Source: Candidatus Fimadaptatus faecigallinarum
GTDB taxonomy: Bacteria > Bacillota > Clostridia > Christensenellales > Aristaeellaceae
Assembly (NCBI GenBank): GCA_018714445.1
Contig: DVNK01000024.1
Span: forward strand, 1-64,000
Direction of reading: 5' to 3'
DNA length: 64,000 nucleotides
A program made the position numbers and the translations under genes. Positions 59,996-64,000 of the stretch are shown piece by piece (positions within the stretch are counted from its first letter, which is position 1; every line of letters begins with the position of its first letter). The notes under the pieces were generated by a model. That model saw nothing but the letters and a program-made list of their open reading frames with translations. It had not been told where the DNA came from and searched no databases.

Positions 59996-60273
59996 CATAA
60001 ATCATTTTAGCGCATAAGACCTCAATGCTGAAATGCATAAGCGTCGCTTGGGCGCGCCCGGTGGTAGCCGTACCTCGATAAAGCGCAGGCATTTCCTGCG
60101 CGGCGCATATGAGCCGCGCCGCGAGCGCCAGGTCGCACAGCGCCCCGATATCGGCGGTACAGCGCCCGGTGTGAGCCATGTTTACAAATATTTTAAGTGT
60201 ACGGGTGGAGAAGCGCTCGGGTTTGCGCTATAATTATGTAAGAAGAATACGTCAGGTTGAGGGGGATGGGTTT
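59996..60273. other. galT upstream region
   Basis: 280 bases without a gene. A TATAAT at 60230-60235 is a probable -10 for galT; no good -35 is in register. AGGGGG about ten bases before the ATG is the ribosome binding site. Confidence 0.45.
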
Positions 60274-61833
60274 ATGGCACAATATAATGAAAATGAACTC
60301 AATGAGCTGGCGCACGGCGCGCTGGTAGCGGTGGAAGGGCTGGTCGCGTTTGCGCATGCTAAGGGTCTGGTCGACACGTTCGACGAGGCGTATGTGCGCA
60401 ATGGACTGATTGATCTGCTGGGCTTTGACAGCCCGCTGGAGGACGCGCCCAAACCTGCCGCGCTGCCCGATACGGCGACGTCGCTGCTCAAGCCCATAAC
60501 CGATTATGCCTGCGCCAAGGGCATAATAGACGACGACAGCGGCTCGCGCGATCTGTTCGAGACGCGCGTGATGGGCATAATAACGCCTTCGCCGGCCGAG
60601 GTGCGCGCGCGCTTCAATTCGATATACGCTGCCGAGGGCGCAAAGGCCGCGACCGACTGGTTTTATAATATGTGCTGCGCGTGCGACTACATACGCGTCG
60701 ACCGCGTCGCCAAGAACATACGCTACTTCTCGGATTCGCCGTGCGGCGAGCTGGAGATAACGATAAACCTGTCCAAGCCCGAAAAGGACCCCAAGGAGAT
60801 AGCCAAGCTCAAGAACGCGCCGTCGGTGGGCTATCCGCGCTGCATGCTGTGCATTGAGAACCCCGGCTATGCGGGCCGCGCCAACTTCCCGGCGCGCCAG
60901 AACCACCGCATGGTGCCGCTCAAGCTCAACGGCGAGCAGTGGTACATGCAGTACTCGCCCTACAAGTACTACGAGGAGCACTGCATCGTGCTGTGCGGCG
61001 AGCATCGCCCGATGAAGCTGGAGCGCGGCTCGTTTGAGCGGCTGGCCGACTTTGTGGACATGTTCCCGCATTACTTCCTGGGCTCGAACGCCGACCTGCC
61101 GATAGTGGGCGGCTCGATACTCAACCACGACCACTTCCAGGGCGGCAACTACGTAATGCCCATGGACCGCGCGGGCGTCGAATGCGAACTGCGCTCCGAG
61201 GACGGCATGAAGGCTGAGGTCGTCGACTGGCCGATGCCCACCGTCGCGCTGATATCCAAGGATCGCCGCCAGCTGGTCGACAAGGCCGTCGAGATGCTGG
61301 ATGCGTGGCGCGCGTATTCCGACCCCGAACTGGGCATACTGGCTCATACCGACGCGCCCCACAACACGATAACGCCGATAATGCACAAGTATGGCGACGA
61401 GTACAAGCTGCTTATGGTGCTGCGCAACAACCGCGTAAGCGACGAGCATCCGCTGGGCATATTCCATCCGCACGCTCAGCTGCACCATATAAAGCGCGAA
61501 AACATCGGCCTTATCGAGGTCATGGGTCTGTTCATACTGCCAGGCCGGCTCAAGACCGAGCTCAAGGACTGCGAGGGCTATCTGACTGGAGCGCTCAAGC
61601 TCGAGCGGCCCGCCGAGGATTCGCCGCTTTACAAGCACTACGACTGGATGTGCGACGTCGTGAAGCGCCACGGCAGTGGCCTGAGCGAGGCGGACGCCGC
61701 CAGCGTGATGCGCCGCGAGCTGGCCGACGTGTGTGCGCAGGTGCTGCGCGACGCGGGCGTGTACAAGCAGGATGCGGCCGGACGCGCCGGACTGTACCGC
61801 TTCCTGAGCACGGTGGGGCTCAATCGGGTCTGA
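60274..61833 (+). CDS. galT: UDP-glucose--hexose-1-phosphate uridylyltransferase, class II GalT
   Basis: Leloir-pathway enzyme that moves UMP between glucose 1-phosphate and galactose 1-phosphate. The 519-residue length and sequence fit the Gram-positive class II type, not the 350-residue E. coli form: RCMLCIENPGYAGRANFPAR near 225, ILNHDHFQGGNYVMPM near 285, and FHPHAQLHHIKRENIGLIEV near 405, whose HPH is like the catalytic motif of class I. ATG 60274 follows GAGGGGG. No galK or galE nearby. Together with the GH4 enzyme at the window's start it suggests galactoside use (inference). Confidence 0.93.
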   Translation: MAQYNENELNELAHGALVAVEGLVAFAHAKGLVDTFDEAYVRNGLIDLLGFDSPLEDAPKPAALPDTATSLLKPITDYACAKGIIDDDSGSRDLFETRVMGIITPSPAEVRARFNSIYAAEGAKAATDWFYNMCCACDYIRVDRVAKNIRYFSDSPCGELEITINLSKPEKDPKEIAKLKNAPSVGYPRCMLCIENPGYAGRANFPARQNHRMVPLKLNGEQWYMQYSPYKYYEEHCIVLCGEHRPMKLERGSFERLADFVDMFPHYFLGSNADLPIVGGSILNHDHFQGGNYVMPMDRAGVECELRSEDGMKAEVVDWPMPTVALISKDRRQLVDKAVEMLDAWRAYSDPELGILAHTDAPHNTITPIMHKYGDEYKLLMVLRNNRVSDEHPLGIFHPHAQLHHIKRENIGLIEVMGLFILPGRLKTELKDCEGYLTGALKLERPAEDSPLYKHYDWMCDVVKRHGSGLSEADAASVMRRELADVCAQVLRDAGVYKQDAAGRAGLYRFLSTVGLNRV

Positions 61834-61871
61834 CGCAGCCTGTTAAGTTTGCCCAAACGCGCGGCCTTTGG

Positions 61872-61990
61872 TTGACGCGGGATATGCAAATGTAGTATAA
61901 TTGTACGGTGCTCCGCACGGGAAGGGCTTCCAAATGCGCCATGCGCTGCCCGGGCCCGGCGAGACTTCATCAAGAAGGAGGTGTGCTGCC
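61872..61990 (+). promoter_or_regulatory. Promoter and leader of the rplU-prp-rpmA operon
   Basis: TTGACG (61872-61877) and TATAAT (61896-61901) with 18 bases between. The leader of about 85 bases has GC-rich pairing possibilities (GGGAAGGGCTTCC, GCGCCATGCGC, CCCGGGCCCGG). Such L21 leaders are often structured in Firmicutes; I do not claim the specific motif. AAGGAGG near 61974-61980 ends it. Confidence 0.65.
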
Positions 61991-62299
61991 GTGTATGCTA
62001 TAATCAAGACCGGTGGCAAGCAGTATCGCGTTGAAAAGAGCGACGTGATCTACGTTGAAAAGCTCGACGCACAGGAGGGCCAGGAGGTCACGTTCGACGT
62101 CATGCTCGTGGGCAAGGACGAAGGCGCCGTGATAGGCAAGCCGCTGGTGGCCGGCGCGTCGGTGACCGGTAAGGTCGTAAAGCAGGTCAAGAGCGCCAAG
62201 ATACTCGTCTACAAGTACAAGGCCAAGAAGAACGAGCGCAAGCGCCAGGGCCATCGTCAGCCTTATACCAAGGTTGAGATAACCGCGATTAACGCGTAA
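61991..62299 (+). CDS. rplU: Large ribosomal subunit protein bL21
   Basis: A 102-residue 50S protein: [20 protein letters not shown] at the start, then [10 protein letters not shown]-type centre ([19 protein letters not shown]) and the basic end [19 protein letters not shown], which is the bL21 signature. GTG 61991 lies about ten bases after AAGGAGG and gives the usual length; upstream in-frame codons would add an unsupported extension. prp starts at the next base. Confidence 0.97.
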   Translation: MYAIIKTGGKQYRVEKSDVIYVEKLDAQEGQEVTFDVMLVGKDEGAVIGKPLVAGASVTGKVVKQVKSAKILVYKYKAKKNERKRQGHRQPYTKVEITAINA

Positions 62300-62644
62300 A
62301 TGACGCGCGTTCGCATGATCACGCGGCGGGGACGCTGCGTGGGGTTCACTGCCAGCGGGCACACGGGCTTTGCCGAGCGCGGGCACGACATAGTGTGCGC
62401 GGCGGTGTCGGCGCTCACGCAGACCTGCGAGCTGGGTCTGAGCGACGTACTGGGCCTGGAGCCGGTAGTCGCCCGTGACGATGAGCGCGGCACGTACGTC
62501 GTGCGTCTGCCCCGCGGCGTCAGAAAGGCTCAATTGCGCCGCGCGCAATTGCTCTTTAGGACATTGTACATCGGCCTCAAGTCAATCGAGGCCGCTTACC
62601 CGGATTGCGTCCGGGTCAACGCGAATGATCGGAGGTGGAACTGA
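62300..62644 (+). CDS. prp: Ribosomal-processing cysteine protease Prp
   Basis: A 114-residue cysteine protease (YsxB family). It cuts the N-terminal extension off ribosomal protein bL27, an essential step in Firmicutes that have it. The catalytic pair is visible in [20 protein letters not shown]: His in the first GH and Cys in IVCAAVS. It lies between rplU and rpmA, as in other Firmicutes, and its stop overlaps the rpmA start (TGATG). The neighbouring bL27 has the expected cleavage sequence. Confidence 0.95.
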   Translation: MTRVRMITRRGRCVGFTASGHTGFAERGHDIVCAAVSALTQTCELGLSDVLGLEPVVARDDERGTYVVRLPRGVRKAQLRRAQLLFRTLYIGLKSIEAAYPDCVRVNANDRRWN

Positions 62645-62937
62645 TGTTTTCTATGAATCTTCAGCTGTTTGCTCATAAAAAGGGAATGGGCTCCACCCGC
62701 AACGGCCGCGACAGCCATGCGCAGCGCCTGGGCACCAAGCGCAGCGACGGCCAGTTCGTGCTGGCGGGCAACATACTGGTGCGCCAGCGGGGCACCAAGA
62801 TCCATCCCGGCAACAACGTGGGCATAGGTCACGACGACACGCTGTTTGCCAAGGCGACCGGCGTGGTGCGCTACGAGCGCCTGGGCAAGGACAAGAAGCA
62901 GGTCAGCGTTTATCCGCAGGCCGAAGCTGCTGAATAA
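62644..62937 (+). CDS. rpmA: Large ribosomal subunit protein bL27 with cleavable N-terminal extension
   Basis: A 97-residue 50S protein whose N-terminus reaches the peptidyl transferase centre. It starts [20 protein letters not shown]: the NLQLFA segment matches the Prp cleavage motif, with cutting expected after Ala10 so that the mature protein starts at His11. [14 protein letters not shown] and the later [20 protein letters not shown] are bL27 signatures. ATG 62644 has GGAGGT six bases upstream; the GTG at 62635 lies inside that site. obg does not follow, unlike in many bacteria. Confidence 0.97.
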   Translation: MFSMNLQLFAHKKGMGSTRNGRDSHAQRLGTKRSDGQFVLAGNILVRQRGTKIHPGNNVGIGHDDTLFAKATGVVRYERLGKDKKQVSVYPQAEAAE

Positions 62938-62951
62938 CTTGCGCGCAAAGT

Positions 62952-62983
62952 GCCTGCTCTCCTATGGGGAGCGGGCCTTTTTT
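62952..62983 (+). terminator. Terminator of the rplU-prp-rpmA operon
   Basis: An 11-bp stem with two G-U pairs (62952-62962 with 62966-62976) and a short loop, followed by CTTTTTTAT, 14 bases after the rpmA stop. Confidence 0.92.
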
Positions 62984-63415
62984 ATGTGGCGCAGAGGCTT
63001 TGAGGCGGCGTAAGGCAACTGCGGCAGCGCGCATGCGGTACGCTCGAACGGTCGGCCAGAGCGCCTCGCCGAAGCCAGCCGAATGTAGTGCGGTTCATGC
63101 TTAATCGTGTGGGTTGTATGGCATTTGCAATCGGTATAAGCGCCAAGCGCTCCCGACAGGGTACTACAAGGCGGCGCCGCAATGCCAGCCCGCGCATTGA
63201 GCCCGTGATCGACCACATATGCATTTGCCGTTCGCTTCATTATGGACACAGCCAATTGTGCGCATCAGCCGCATAAAAGGCGGCCGGCAATACGACTGAC
63301 TCGCGTGAGAAGGGCGGGCCAAGAGGCAGGCCATGTGCTCCGGCAATCGCGCCGCTACGCACGCCGCACGCATCAACAAAAGAACCGGGCGGACATGCCC
63401 GCGGAGGAACTGACT
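62984..63415. other. 430-base intergenic region, no gene seen
   Basis: GC-rich, no ORF with a ribosome binding site. Near its end GGGC-GGACAT-GCCC (63388-63401) forms a small hairpin just before the ribosome binding site of the next gene. No promoter consensus could be singled out. Confidence 0.4.
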
Positions 63416-64000
63416 ATGTTTATAAGATCGGATGTGGATCTCGACCTGACGCTGGTGCGCAGCGCGCAGGTGTTCTTCTGGTACTTTGACGGCCGCGAGT
63501 ACGTCGGTCAGGCCGGTGGCCAGCCTGCGCTGATACTGCCGCGCGAGGACGGCTTTGAAGTCATCAGCCCTATGGACGACGAGGCGTTCTGGCGCGACTA
63601 CTTCGACCTGGGACGCGATTATGCAGCGCTGGAACCCATCTGCGAGCGCGATGAGTACCTGGCGCGCTCATACGGCGCGCTGCATGGGCTGCATGTGCTG
63701 AATCAGCCGGTGTGGGATACGCTCGCGCCGTTCATAATATCAGCCAACAACAACGTGGTCCGCATACGCGCGCTGGTCAGCAAGCTGTGCGAGGCGCTGG
63801 GCGAAGCGCGCAGTATAGACGGCATCGATATACACCTGCTGCCCACTCCCGAGGCGCTGGCTGGCGCATCGGTCGAACTGCTGCGGGGCATGGGCATGGG
63901 CTATCGCGCGCCGTACCTGATAGAAAGCGCGCGCGCCGTATGCGATGGATTCGATCTGGAGGCGCTGCGCGACATGCCGTATGAGCAGGCGCATAAGCAG
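63416..64000 (+). CDS. OGG1-type 8-oxoguanine DNA glycosylase (truncated by window end)
   Basis: The first 195 codons of a DNA glycosylase/AP lyase that removes 8-oxoguanine. The N-terminal domain (VFFWYFDGREYVG, then WRDYFDLGRDYAAL) and the beginning of the HhH-GPD part (NQPVWDTLAPFIISANNNVVRI, MGMGYRAPYLIESA) fit the OGG family, where FI-SSNNN-xRI is the matching motif. The catalytic Lys and the HhH-Asp lie beyond the window. ATG 63416 has GGAGG eight bases upstream. The frame is open to the last base of the window. Confidence 0.85.
   Translation, partial: MFIRSDVDLDLTLVRSAQVFFWYFDGREYVGQAGGQPALILPREDGFEVISPMDDEAFWRDYFDLGRDYAALEPICERDEYLARSYGALHGLHVLNQPVWDTLAPFIISANNNVVRIRALVSKLCEALGEARSIDGIDIHLLPTPEALAGASVELLRGMGMGYRAPYLIESARAVCDGFDLEALRDMPYEQAHKQ

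Overview
The window comes from a GC-rich, strictly anaerobic Firmicute (Clostridia-like, possibly Christensenellales; the family placement is a guess). Signs for this: a class III ribonucleotide reductase with its activase (nrdDG), an Hdr/Flx flavin-based electron-transfer set, a Rex repressor, two VanW-domain proteins, Jag/YidC/YidD/RnpA/L34 in the usual order, and an L21-Prp-L27 cluster in which L27 carries the Firmicute-type cleavable N-terminus. Strong sigma-A-type promoters and good Shine-Dalgarno sites make most starts clear. Ile codons are read to a striking degree as ATA despite the high GC content. No rRNA, tRNA, phage, IS element or CRISPR array was seen.

Layout. 0-4 kb: GH4 glycosidase (minus) divergent from an AraC regulator, then a secreted Thr/Asp-rich protein. 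4-14 kb: secA, prfB with its programmed frameshift, a DUF1461-type membrane protein overlapping tsaD, and a 1039-residue sensor/regulator (NTF2-like, PAS-like, degenerate GGDEF, C-terminal winged helix). 14.5-26 kb: the most interesting unit, a one-direction cluster for a malate dehydrogenase-like enzyme, fumarase, HdrB, HdrC, HdrA, MvhD/FlxD, two AsrA-like Fe-S proteins, FlxA, and a two-subunit fumarate reductase without a membrane anchor. 26-33 kb (mostly minus): a SemiSWEET-like protein, two VanW proteins, Rex, RNase Z. 33-34.4 kb: BFD-like ferredoxin and a small Xre regulator with a membrane protein. 34.7-42 kb (minus): jag-yidC-yidD-rnpA-rpmH, then manA-rsmF-uppP. 42.7-54.6 kb (plus): a Cas4-like nuclease/XPD-type helicase fusion, citramalate synthase, a PIG-V-like mannosyltransferase, MscL, a ComEA-like protein, two tandem MATE exporters and a DUF2207 protein. 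55-64 kb: MarR regulator, nrdDG, a small exported protein, galT, rplU-prp-rpmA and the start of an OGG-type DNA glycosylase.

How the genes work together. The 14.8-26 kb cluster encodes oxaloacetate to malate to fumarate to succinate, with a complete NADH-oxidising Flx/Hdr module between fumarase and fumarate reductase. I infer a soluble complex that may oxidise NADH, reduce fumarate and, by flavin-based bifurcation at HdrA, also reduce ferredoxin. Rex, encoded 5 kb away, would be a sensible NADH sensor for it, though I see no convincing Rex operator at the cluster.

A second theme is tandem repetition. Nearly every long intergenic gap carries its own locus-specific degenerate array (29, 55/110, 38, 121, 85, 19 and 75 bp periods), and several proteins (Jag, the RsmF-like methyltransferase, VanW protein 1, the secreted protein at 2.9 kb) carry in-frame repeats of 5, 12 or 14 residues.
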